A stretch of 17,803 nucleotides of DNA, from assembly GCA_964435165.1 (NCBI GenBank), contig CAYSXY010000045.1, positions 1 to 17,803 on the forward strand, in the 5' to 3' direction. A program made the translations under genes and the position numbers. The first letter of the stretch is position 1, and each line of letters starts with the position of its first letter. The notes below the pieces were generated by a model. It saw nothing but the letters and a program-made list of their open reading frames with translations. It did no database searches and was not told the DNA's origin. Positions 7,162-14,565 of the stretch are shown one piece after another. This stretch comes from CAYSXY01 sp964435165 (GTDB lineage: Bacteria > Pseudomonadota > Alphaproteobacteria > Rickettsiales > RI-342).

Positions 7162-8940
7162 ATGCGTCACCGCGCAGTTCCATCCGACCGGCCTAAAAGC
7201 ACGCAGGTGAAGAGCCTGCGGTTTTTGCTGCGCTATATTCGCCCTTATCGCGGGCAGGTGGCCATTGCGCTGGCCGCGCTGCTGTTTACCTCTTCATCGG
7301 TATTGGGGTTGGGTGCAGGGCTGCGCTATCTCGTTGATGAAGGGTTAGGCGCGGAGAATCCGGAAGTGCTCGATCGTGCTTTTTACGTGTTGGTAGCTGT
7401 GACGCTGATGCTGGCACTGGCCTCTTTCGCCCGCAGTTTTTTTATTGCCCGCGTGGGAGAGAAAGTGGTGGCGGATATTCGCCGCGATGTATATGGCCAT
7501 GTGATTATGCTGTCTCCCGGTTTTTATGAAACCACACGTACCGGTGAGATTCTCTCCCGCCTGACAACCGATACCACGCTGCTGCAGGCGGTGGTAGGGA
7601 ACACGATCACCTTCGCCCTGCGTAATTTGCTGCTGATGATTGGCGGCACGATTCTGCTGGTTGTAACCAGCCTGTCGTTGACCAGCTATGTATTTGTCAT
7701 GCTGCCGCTTGTGGTGCTGCCGATTCTGCTGCTGGGTAAAAAAGTGCGCATGCTCTCGCGTGATACGCAGGATAAAGTCGCGGAATTGACGGTTCATGTG
7801 GAAGAAAGCCTGAACAGTATTCGCACGATCCAGGCCTATGTGCTGGAATCGCTGCGTTGCCGTGAATTTGGCGCCAAGGTTGATGAAGTATTGGATACGG
7901 CAAGTCGCCGTATTGCCATGCGTGCCTTGCTGACGTCACTGGTGATTATGTTGATGTTTGGGGCGATTGCCACCGTGCTGTGGATTGGTGGGCGTGAGGT
8001 GATTGCCGGGACGATCAGCCCCGGTGATTTATCGGCGTTTGTCTTTTATGCGGTGGTGGTCGCCGGCGCTGTTGGAGGTATCAGTGAGATTATCGGCGAT
8101 TTGCAGCGTGCCGCCGGGGCGGCTGAGCGGTTGGTGGAATTATTGCATCAACGTTCGGATATTATCGCGCCGGATCAACCGCTTCATTTGCCACAGACGA
8201 TTCGTGGGGGTGTGGTGTTTGATGCAGTGACGTTTACCTATCCGGCCCGGCCTGACCGTCCTGCGCTACACGAGTTGAGTTTATCCATTGAGCCTGGACA
8301 ACGCGTGGCTATTGTGGGCCCGTCCGGCGCCGGTAAGACCACGTTGTTTCAGCTATTACTGCGTTTTTATGACCCTGATCAGGGGCGCATCCTGTTGGAT
8401 GATCTGCCGTTAGATGCATTACATCCTCAGAATTTGCGTCATGTGTACGGATTGGTTCCTCAAGATCCGGTGATTTTTTCGGACGATGTGTGGGCGAATA
8501 TTCGTTGTGGCCGTCCAGATGCGAGTGATAAGGATGTGCAGGCTGCGGCAGATGCTGCAGCGGCAACGCGGTTTATCGATAAATTGCCGCACGGGTTCGA
8601 TAGTTTTCTGGGGGAAAAAGGGGTGCGCCTTTCCGGCGGGCAGCGCCAGCGTATTGCCATTGCCCGGGCGATTTTGCGTGATCCTGCCATCTTGCTGCTT
8701 GATGAGGCAACCAGCGCGCTGGATGCCGCTAATGAGCGGCTGGTGCAGCAGGCGTTGGAGCGATTGATGAAAGGCCGCACAACGTTGGTGATTGCCCACC
8801 GTTTGGCAACCGTGCGCGCAGCTGACCGTATTATTGTTCTCGATCATGGGCGCATTGTGGCCGATGGAACGCATGACAGCCTGATGAAAGAGAAAGGACT
8901 TTATGCCCGGCTGGCCGAGATGCAATTTGAAGTGGCCTAG
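7162..8940 (+). CDS. MsbA-related ABC exporter, fused TMD-NBD half transporter
   Basis: The protein (592 aa) is a type IV ABC exporter half-transporter that would act as a homodimer in the inner membrane. About six membrane helices lie in residues 30-310. The nucleotide-binding domain has Walker A GPSGAGKT (386-393), Q-loop Gln434, signature LSGGQ (490-494), Walker B ILLLDE (510-515) and H-loop His546. The MsbA/lipid A exporter subfamily is the best guess, but the sequence alone cannot separate lipid from drug or peptide export. Its TAG stop overlaps the stop of the convergent gene within a shared CTAG. Two of three neighbouring genes are envelope functions, which fits an envelope lipid or drug role. 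Confidence 0.93.
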   Translation: MRHRAVPSDRPKSTQVKSLRFLLRYIRPYRGQVAIALAALLFTSSSVLGLGAGLRYLVDEGLGAENPEVLDRAFYVLVAVTLMLALASFARSFFIARVGEKVVADIRRDVYGHVIMLSPGFYETTRTGEILSRLTTDTTLLQAVVGNTITFALRNLLLMIGGTILLVVTSLSLTSYVFVMLPLVVLPILLLGKKVRMLSRDTQDKVAELTVHVEESLNSIRTIQAYVLESLRCREFGAKVDEVLDTASRRIAMRALLTSLVIMLMFGAIATVLWIGGREVIAGTISPGDLSAFVFYAVVVAGAVGGISEIIGDLQRAAGAAERLVELLHQRSDIIAPDQPLHLPQTIRGGVVFDAVTFTYPARPDRPALHELSLSIEPGQRVAIVGPSGAGKTTLFQLLLRFYDPDQGRILLDDLPLDALHPQNLRHVYGLVPQDPVIFSDDVWANIRCGRPDASDKDVQAAADAAAATRFIDKLPHGFDSFLGEKGVRLSGGQRQRIAIARAILRDPAILLLDEATSALDAANERLVQQALERLMKGRTTLVIAHRLATVRAADRIIVLDHGRIVADGTHDSLMKEKGLYARLAEMQFEVA

Positions 8941-10802
8941 TTGCTGGTCGTATAAATCTCAACTCGGTCAGGCTGCGGCGCGTTTTGCGGGTTGGGCAGA
9001 GCGCGCACTTCCATACGCAGATTGTCAATACCGACCGTGGTCAGGTAATCCCGGATGGCCAGGGCGCGAAAGAAGGAGGTGCGGCGTGGAGTCACTTCAC
9101 TGCCGGAGACTGTCGGTGGTTCATCTGCATAGCCGATGATTTGTAACCGGTCTGTGCTATTCTGATTCAGCATTGCTGCCAGCGCATTCAGATCTTGCTC
9201 GGCGACGATCGGCAGCTCGATTTCGCCGGTATCAAATAAGACGATGAGCTCCGGTGTGCCCTCCGGTGCATACTGCTGTGTTGTTTTCTCGTCAGCGTTG
9301 CTGTCGTCGTTTGATGTTATGTCTGGATCAGCCATGTCCGTTATGCCTGATGCACTGCTCGTTGCAATAGGTAAGGGCAATGCAGCCAGATCAATCACCG
9401 GTGCGCCGCTCTCCGTCGTTACCGGTTCGCTTGGGGGTGTTAATGACGGCGCATCTGATGCGGTTTCCTCTTCCGCTTCGGCTATCTTTTGATTCTCAGG
9501 CGCTGGCGCCTGATTGGGAGGGGAGAGGCTTTCATCTTCATCATTCGAAGCACGATCAGCCTCTATGGAGTGAAGCATCTCTGTCGCATCTTCTTCTGTT
9601 TTTTTATCCATTCTATTGTCAGGAGTCGATTCCGGGAGCGTTTCCGGTGCTTCGCTCTCGAGCATTTCGTCGCCTGCTTCTTCAGGCAATACCTCTTCCA
9701 TTTCGGCAAACATCGCGTCAATTTCATCGACATCGGGGAAATATTGTTGGGCAATGGCATCCGGATCATTTTTATTGACGGGTGCTGTGTCGTTGATTGG
9801 CGGTTTGGGCGTTTCCTGCCGTAATACAGGAGGCATCATCGGTGCGGTGGCGGGGCGCTCGGGTCTTGGTTCGCGCTCAGCTCTCCTGGCAATGGGCATG
9901 ATGCTTGGTGGTGTGTTGTCTGCTTTCTCATCGGCATCTGCCGTGTCATCCTGCTGTTGAGGTGCTTCCATGTTGTTTGTGTTTTCAGGCTCACGCTTAT
10001 CAGCTGTCGCTGTTATTTCAGATGTTTCCGATTCTTCGGACAGTGATGCAAAGAGCGCGCTTAATTCATCCTGTAGTTCTTCCGCTGCCTCCGGCAGGTC
10101 GAATATCTCTTCTTCAACATCTGATGCGGCACTGTCTGCTGTCTGTTCCAGTTCAGCAGGCTCGCTCTCAGGGAGCGCAACTATTTCTGATTTATCGATA
10201 TCCGCGCCCAGGGATGTATCGAGTTCAGCTTCCGGGGCATCATGCTGCGTTGTTTCTGTCTCGATCCTGACCGGTGTCTCCGGCAGTGTTGTGGGTGGTG
10301 TAATCGGCTCTGACGTTGCATCAATCACCAGAGGGGCGGGTGCGGCATCACTATGGGCGATCGCTTCCACTAGATTCGGCGTATCAGCCGGTGCTGTGAC
10401 CGCATCGGGTGGTGTGACAAGGTTCAGTCTGGTCGTTGCTGTCTCTGCAGGCTGGCGTGGCTCTTTCTGTGCCACTTGCTGGGGCCTGGATGGTGATGCG
10501 GCCGGGTCAGCGGGTTGGTTTACTGGGATTCCCGGCAACCCTTCCTGCCAGACGAGAAGTTGGGTAGGGCCAGTTTCATCTCCCATGTGAATCACGGCTA
10601 ACTCTGGAGCAGTAGCAGGCTTTGTTGAACGAAACTGCTCTAAGACGTGCAGGTTGACAATAATTGATGGCTCGGCGGGAGTCAGGGAACGTGCCAGTAC
10701 CACTCCAGACGGAACCGCCAATATGGTAAACAGAGTGGTGATGAGCGCCTGGTGGCGACGAAGCATGCTGCGCAGTGAATGGCTGGGTGGTGATTGCGTC
10801 AT
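8937..10802 (-). CDS. Envelope protein, acidic linker and C-terminal OmpA-like domain
   Basis: The protein (621 aa) begins with a basic segment and one hydrophobic stretch (about 19-37) that is either a signal anchor or a signal peptide ending near VVLA. Roughly 400 residues (about 80-500) follow that are rich in Glu, Asp, Pro, Thr, Ser and Ala and almost certainly disordered. The last 115 residues resemble an OmpA peptidoglycan-binding domain: VLFDTG, LAAMLNQN, IIGYAD in place of the usual GHTD, FFRALAIRDYL and DRVEIYT. The Asp and Arg positions known to bind diaminopimelate seem kept, although the loop between them is irregular. The reach fits a tether spanning the periplasm to peptidoglycan (inference). 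A GTG at 10805 is directly upstream of the ATG at 10802. It has its own promoter at 10842-10870. Confidence 0.8.
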   Translation of the reverse strand: MTQSPPSHSLRSMLRRHQALITTLFTILAVPSGVVLARSLTPAEPSIIVNLHVLEQFRSTKPATAPELAVIHMGDETGPTQLLVWQEGLPGIPVNQPADPAASPSRPQQVAQKEPRQPAETATTRLNLVTPPDAVTAPADTPNLVEAIAHSDAAPAPLVIDATSEPITPPTTLPETPVRIETETTQHDAPEAELDTSLGADIDKSEIVALPESEPAELEQTADSAASDVEEEIFDLPEAAEELQDELSALFASLSEESETSEITATADKREPENTNNMEAPQQQDDTADADEKADNTPPSIMPIARRAEREPRPERPATAPMMPPVLRQETPKPPINDTAPVNKNDPDAIAQQYFPDVDEIDAMFAEMEEVLPEEAGDEMLESEAPETLPESTPDNRMDKKTEEDATEMLHSIEADRASNDEDESLSPPNQAPAPENQKIAEAEEETASDAPSLTPPSEPVTTESGAPVIDLAALPLPIATSSASGITDMADPDITSNDDSNADEKTTQQYAPEGTPELIVLFDTGEIELPIVAEQDLNALAAMLNQNSTDRLQIIGYADEPPTVSGSEVTPRRTSFFRALAIRDYLTTVGIDNLRMEVRALPNPQNAPQPDRVEIYTTSN

Positions 10803-10841
10803 CACAGAATCAAGGGGTGACAGAGTGTAAAGCGGTTGTGG

Positions 10842-10870
10842 ATAATATCGCTAAGTTTTGATGATGTTAA
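10842..10870 (-). promoter_or_regulatory. Promoter of the OmpA-like gene
   Basis: On the minus strand TTAACA (10865-10870), a 17-base spacer and TATTAT (10842-10847) give 10 of 12 consensus matches in the 76-base gap after suhB. The predicted start near 10835 leaves a leader of about 33 bases. The -35 box overlaps one copy of the recurring GTTAAGCTT motif (plus strand, 10866-10874), so a regulator bound there could control this promoter. Confidence 0.55.
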
Positions 10871-10878
10871 GCTTGATG

Positions 10879-11703
10879 TCATGCTTTTTTTGCGGCTACG
10901 GCAAGCAGCTTATCCAGTTTGGCCGATAGGTTGCTGTTGCTCGCGAGAATATTACCGGAGGTGAGTACATCCGGGCTCAGACGAAAATCACGCACGACAC
11001 CGCCTGCCTCGCGTACCAGCAATGAGCCGGCAGCGATATCCCACGGGTTCAGCCCTTTTTGCCAAAATCCATCATAGCGGCTATTGGCAACATAAGCGAG
11101 ATCCAGCGCGGCGGAGCCGGAGCAACGCAAAGCCAGTGCTTCTTTGCCAAATGCGTGCATTAAGGCTTCATGTTGCGTTGTTTTACCGTGCAGGGATGCG
11201 CTGCCGGTTGCCAGTAAGGCGTCATCCATCTGCTTGGTGGTGGAGACATGCATGCGGCGATCTTCATAATAAGCGCCGCGCCCCTGCTGCGCCCAGAATA
11301 ACTCGCCGGTGATTGGCTGCATAATGACGGCTGCTGTAATCTCTCCCTTGCCTGCTGCATCGCGTTTTTCTTCAACCGCAAGCGAGATACAGAAATGTGG
11401 AATGCCGTGTAGAAAATTGCTGGTGCCATCGAGTGGATCGACAATCCAGCGTGCATCTTTCTCATTGCCCGCGATATCGCCTGATTCTTCTCCCAAAAAG
11501 CCAAATTGTGGCCGTGCCTGCATCAGTGCTTCGCGAATCGTTTGCTCTGCCTGGATATCGGCAGAGGTGACAAGTTCGCCAGACGCTTTACGGCTTATAT
11601 CTACCCGGTCACGTCGATGGAAGTCCTGAGAAAGCTGACGGGCAGCACGCCGCGCTGCTTCCGCCATGACGTGGATAATCGGGGGAAGATTCGCTGCTGT
11701 CAT
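10879..11703 (-). CDS. suhB: Inositol monophosphatase family protein (SuhB-like)
   Basis: This is a Mg-dependent, Li-sensitive-type phosphatase (274 aa) that hydrolyses inositol-1-phosphate or related sugar phosphates; E. coli SuhB also assists rRNA transcription, which need not apply here. Metal-binding residues are visible: Glu72 in GEES, Asp89 and Asp92 in WIVDPLDGTSNF, and Asp222 in WDIAAGSLLVREAGG. Length and motif order are normal for the family. The ATG at 11703 has no ribosome site of its own. It overlaps (ATGA) the stop of an 11-codon leader ORF that has a strong site, so translation is probably coupled to it. It follows efp by 53 bases and is probably in the same transcript. Confidence 0.93.
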   Translation of the reverse strand: MTAANLPPIIHVMAEAARRAARQLSQDFHRRDRVDISRKASGELVTSADIQAEQTIREALMQARPQFGFLGEESGDIAGNEKDARWIVDPLDGTSNFLHGIPHFCISLAVEEKRDAAGKGEITAAVIMQPITGELFWAQQGRGAYYEDRRMHVSTTKQMDDALLATGSASLHGKTTQHEALMHAFGKEALALRCSGSAALDLAYVANSRYDGFWQKGLNPWDIAAGSLLVREAGGVVRDFRLSPDVLTSGNILASNSNLSAKLDKLLAVAAKKA

Positions 11704-11735
11704 GAGAATGTGGTGTGCTGGGTGATGATGGTCAT
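11700..11735 (-). CDS. Possible 11-aa leader peptide coupled to suhB
   Basis: The frame MTIITQHTTFS begins at ATG 11735, seven bases after a strong ribosome site (GAGGAA, plus-strand complement 11743-11748), and its TGA overlaps the suhB ATG as ATGA. It is in a different frame from suhB. No run of a single regulatory amino acid is present beyond Thr and Ile, so a classic attenuation role is not evident; a translational-coupling role is inferred. It is too short to exclude chance. Confidence 0.4.
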   Translation of the reverse strand: MTIITQHTTFS

Positions 11736-11756
11736 GAACTAATTCCTCAACAGCGC

Positions 11757-12323
11757 CTAGTTTTTCGCCCGTTCGATATAACTATTATCCTGCGTATTAA
11801 CGACAACCTGATCGCCAACATTAATAAAAGGTGGCACCATGATGCGCACCCCGTTATGTAGCGTTGCTGGTTTGTTAGATGACGCTGCTGTCTGGCCTTT
11901 GACGACTGGTTCGGTCTCGGTGATTTCGCAGGTAACCTGATCCGGCAGGTTGATGGCCACCGGGCCGCTCTCATGCATCTGGATGGTGACCATCATGCCA
12001 TCTTCAAGATAGACGATCGCCTCGCCGATCAGATCCTTATCCAATTCTACCTGTTCATAGGTCTCCGTGTCCATAAATGTCATGCGATCCCCATCGGCGA
12101 ACAGAAATTGATAGGGTTTGCTCTCCACCCGCGCTTTATCGATTTTTTCTTCCGAACGGAATCGTTCATTAAGCTTTGTACCGTTGCGTACATCTTTCAT
12201 TTCCACCTGCATGAAGGCACCGCCCTTGCCGGGCATCGTGTGCTGCGTTTTGTAGACCAGCCAGAGCTGACCTTTATGTTCCAGCACCATGCCGGGGCGA
12301 ATTTCTGTGGCGTTGATTTTCAT
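11757..12323 (-). CDS. efp: Translation elongation factor P
   Basis: EF-P (188 aa) binds ribosomes stalled at polyproline and promotes peptide bond formation. The three beta domains are present at standard length: an N-terminal KOW-like domain with MPGKGGAFMQVEMKDV, a central domain with the FMDTETYEQ segment, and a C-terminal domain ending NTQDNSYIERA. The modifiable residue at the tip is Lys33 in PGKGG, which in many proteobacteria is beta-lysylated by EpmA/EpmB; neither enzyme is encoded in this window, and the Lys does not alone prove that modification. The start ATG at 12323 is preceded by a weak GAGA. It may have its own promoter (12350-12378) within the gap after thiE. Confidence 0.97.
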   Translation of the reverse strand: MKINATEIRPGMVLEHKGQLWLVYKTQHTMPGKGGAFMQVEMKDVRNGTKLNERFRSEEKIDKARVESKPYQFLFADGDRMTFMDTETYEQVELDKDLIGEAIVYLEDGMMVTIQMHESGPVAINLPDQVTCEITETEPVVKGQTAASSNKPATLHNGVRIMVPPFINVGDQVVVNTQDNSYIERAKN

Positions 12324-12349
12324 GGCTTTTCTCGTGATGATGTTGTGTC

Positions 12350-12378
12350 GTTCTAACGCCGCTCTGCCCGCCGGACAA
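12350..12378 (-). promoter_or_regulatory. Possible internal promoter before efp
   Basis: On the minus strand TTGTCC (12373-12378), 17 bases and TAGAAC (12350-12355) give 8 of 12 consensus matches. The spacer is GC-rich. The 85-base gap after thiE is the only large gap in this stretch, which makes an independent efp start plausible. Confidence 0.3.
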
Positions 12379-12408
12379 GCATAATGTTCGCATGGCTGTA
12401 GCGAGGGG

Positions 12409-13053
12409 TTATAGTGCTACAGTAACCTCGGTGTTGGCAATGGTCTGATGGAAGGCTTTAACAGCACTTTCCGGGCCTTGTGGATATTGCCAGACACCCG
12501 CGATGACCGCTAGAAAATCGGCTCCATGTGCAATTAATGGCTGGCAATTTTCCGGCGTAATCCCGCCAATCGCCACGGATGGCAGGGTTGCTGTCATATG
12601 CCAGGTGGCAAGCAATGCCGGCTCAGGCCGTGCTTTTGGCTGTTTGGTCGTGGTGGGATAAAAGGCGCCGAACGCGACATAATCTGCGCCCACTTCCCCG
12701 GCTTCCATCGCCCGGTGCAAGGAACCATAGCAGCTGGCGCCAATGGCGTAATCTTCACCCAGCAATGTGCGAGCCTCGGCGATTGGCATGTCATCCTCGC
12801 CGAGATGAACTCCATCCATGCCCAATTCTGTGACCAGTTCCGGATGATCATTCAGGAGGAAGGTGATGTCATGTTCGCGGCATACCGGCAGCAGGGTTTC
12901 CGTGGCCCGTTTGATGGTATCGGCGAGCTGGTCTTTCAGCCGTAATTGCAGCACGGCAATAGGGCCACCGGCACAGGCTTGCTTCAGCATTTCACAGAAT
13001 TGAGCTGGGTCAATTCTTGGCGGTGTGATGAGATAGAGCTCTGTGTCGGCCAC
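12409..13053 (-). CDS. thiE: Thiamine-phosphate synthase
   Basis: ThiE joins hydroxymethylpyrimidine diphosphate and thiazole phosphate to form thiamine phosphate in the cytoplasm. The TIM-barrel motifs are visible in order: LQLRLK (35-40), LLNDH (66-70), DGVHLGEDD (80-88), GASCYGSLHRA in place of the more common GVSCH, GADYVAFGAFYPTTTK (122-137) and VAIGGI. At 214 aa it has the usual length. The start is a GTG at 13053 with no strong ribosome site, 14 bases after the fba stop, so it depends on readthrough from the glycolytic block. A stand-alone ThiE-like protein of slightly changed specificity cannot be excluded, because the Ser-Cys-His motif is altered. Confidence 0.9.
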   Translation of the reverse strand: MADTELYLITPPRIDPAQFCEMLKQACAGGPIAVLQLRLKDQLADTIKRATETLLPVCREHDITFLLNDHPELVTELGMDGVHLGEDDMPIAEARTLLGEDYAIGASCYGSLHRAMEAGEVGADYVAFGAFYPTTTKQPKARPEPALLATWHMTATLPSVAIGGITPENCQPLIAHGADFLAVIAGVWQYPQGPESAVKAFHQTIANTEVTVAL

Positions 13054-13067
13054 GTCAGGCTGGCTCG

Positions 13068-14045
13068 TTATTTTCCGAGATAGATATTAATAATCTTATC
13101 CAGCAGGTCGAGCGATTCATCGCGTGGGCGCTGGAAGCTGTTGCGGCCAATGATCGAGCCGTTGCCTCCGCCATCGCGAATTTGGGTAATATCATCCAGC
13201 ACACTCTCCGTATCCTTCGATGAACCGCCGGAGAAAATCACAATGCGTTTGCCGTTAAAGGTGGTTTGTTTGATGTGGGCAATACGCTTTTCCAAGGTTG
13301 AGACATCAATCTTTTCTTCTTCGTATACTTTTTTCGCTTCGGGTAGTTCGAGCGCATCTGTCGGCGGCTTCACCTTGATGATGTGCGCGCCGAGTAATGC
13401 GGCCATGTGTGCTGCATAGGCGATGATATCAACCGCCGTTTCGCCTTTTTTGCTCAAATTACCGCCTCTGGCATAGGACCAGATGACAACCGCCAGGCCG
13501 TGGGCTTTGGCTTCGGCTGCCATTTCGCGGATTTCTTCCATCATGGCAAAGTTTTCGCCGCTGCCGGGATAGATGGTAAAACCAATGGCTGAACAGCCAA
13601 GACGCAGGGCATCCTGCACGGTGCCGGTGACCGCCTGATCTGGCTGGCGGCTTTCGCTGACGGCAAAGAGCGAGTTGGAGCTGTTGACTTTCAAAATAAG
13701 GGGAATCTGGCCGGCGAAGGTGTCCGCGCCTTGTTCCAGCATGCCAAGCGGGGCAGCATATGCGCTGAGGCCAGCATCGATGGCCAACTGAAAATGATAG
13801 TGGGGGTCATAGGCATCCGGGTTGGCAGCGAAGGTGCGCGCCGGGCCATGTTCAAAGCCCTGGTCAACGGGTAGAATCACCAGCTTGCCGGTGCCTGCCA
13901 GGCGGCCTTGCATTAACATACGGGTCAGGTTGGCTTTGGTGCCGGGATTGTCACTTTCATACCATGACAGAATCTCGCGCACGGTTGGAGTGATGGCGGT
14001 GTGTGTGGCGGATGGATGTGGCATAACTTTAGCGGCGCTGGACAT
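13068..14045 (-). CDS. fbaB: Class I fructose-bisphosphate aldolase (FbaB/DhnA type)
   Basis: This aldolase cleaves or forms fructose 1,6-bisphosphate with a Schiff-base Lys rather than a metal. The features are ILPVDQGFEHGPA (57-69), the GCSAIGFTIYPGS strand, and LGAHIIKVKPPTD, where Lys224 aligns with the Schiff-base Lys of archaeal-type aldolases. The C-terminal FSGGSSKDTE and NGSIIGRN segments form the phosphate site. The ORF opens earlier at 14105, but the ATG at 14045 has a good ribosome site (GGGAG, 6 bases away) and removes an unrelated 20-residue extension, so it is preferred (325 aa). It sits 75 bases after an unknown ORF and 14 before thiE, in the gap-pgk-fba cluster. Confidence 0.94.
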   Translation of the reverse strand: MSSAAKVMPHPSATHTAITPTVREILSWYESDNPGTKANLTRMLMQGRLAGTGKLVILPVDQGFEHGPARTFAANPDAYDPHYHFQLAIDAGLSAYAAPLGMLEQGADTFAGQIPLILKVNSSNSLFAVSESRQPDQAVTGTVQDALRLGCSAIGFTIYPGSGENFAMMEEIREMAAEAKAHGLAVVIWSYARGGNLSKKGETAVDIIAYAAHMAALLGAHIIKVKPPTDALELPEAKKVYEEEKIDVSTLEKRIAHIKQTTFNGKRIVIFSGGSSKDTESVLDDITQIRDGGGNGSIIGRNSFQRPRDESLDLLDKIINIYLGK

Positions 14046-14069
14046 GGCAGGCTCCCTGTTGTTTTTTAC

Positions 14070-14098
14070 ACTATAATGATGGCTGTTGTAGCGGGAAA
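14070..14098 (-). promoter_or_regulatory. Possible internal promoter before fba
   Basis: On the minus strand the -10 box TATAGT (14070-14075) matches 5 of 6 bases. TTTCCC (14093-14098), 17 bases upstream, is a poor -35 box. The 75-base gap separates fba from the pgk-linked ORF. A start near 14063 would leave a leader of about 18 bases that still contains the ribosome site. Moderate to weak support. Confidence 0.35.
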
Positions 14099-14120
14099 AA
14101 TGCACTTTGAGTAGGGAAAA

Positions 14121-14561
14121 TTATGCTTTTTCGGTGTTTACCGTCGCTAAAAAGCGAATGGATGCCTGCAATGGATCGGGTTCGTGGCATAAATTGAGCA
14201 GACTAGTTGATGCGTCGGCCATATAAATGCCAACCTGATGCGCCATTTCCGCCAGTTTCGTGTGGCTGACCGGACTGCCCGTATACAGTATTTCATACGA
14301 AAAGGGTGTTTGCGGTGCCAGGCGGATGGCGGTCATGGCATGGTCTGCATGATCACCACAATCGATGATGTAGCGATAGGATGGTGTGGGGTGAGATCGT
14401 GTGTTCAGTAAAGCTTCCATCATGGTTAGTAGATAGGGAACACCAGCATAGGCAGCGGCACTTTCCGGCGTTTGCAAAGCAACGTTCACGCCAAGTCGAT
14501 GTCCGGCAGTGAGGGCAGCGGTGATGTGATCAATGTGATGAACAATGATTGCAGCAGCCAT
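14121..14561 (-). CDS. Hypothetical protein within the gap-pgk-fba block
   Basis: I do not recognise this 146-residue protein. It has no signal peptide or membrane segment. The pattern AAIIVHHIDHITAAL, GVNVALQTPESAAAYAGVPYL, YIIDCGDHADHAMTAIRL and FSYEILYTG reads like an alternating beta/alpha fold with His- and Asp-containing strand ends (HHIDH, CGDHADH); metal or phosphate binding is possible but unproven. The ATG at 14561 is 4 bases after the pgk stop, and an ATG at 14588 would overlap pgk by 23 bases, so it is almost certainly translated together with pgk. The tight linkage suggests a link to central carbon metabolism; this is inference. Confidence 0.75.
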   Translation of the reverse strand: MAAAIIVHHIDHITAALTAGHRLGVNVALQTPESAAAYAGVPYLLTMMEALLNTRSHPTPSYRYIIDCGDHADHAMTAIRLAPQTPFSYEILYTGSPVSHTKLAEMAHQVGIYMADASTSLLNLCHEPDPLQASIRFLATVNTEKA

Positions 14562-14565
14562 GGTC

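Noticed and set aside
9970..10590. Plus-strand Ser/Ala/Gly-rich frame of 206 residues
   Set aside because: It is the complement of the low-complexity acidic linker of the OmpA-like gene, which avoids stops on both strands.
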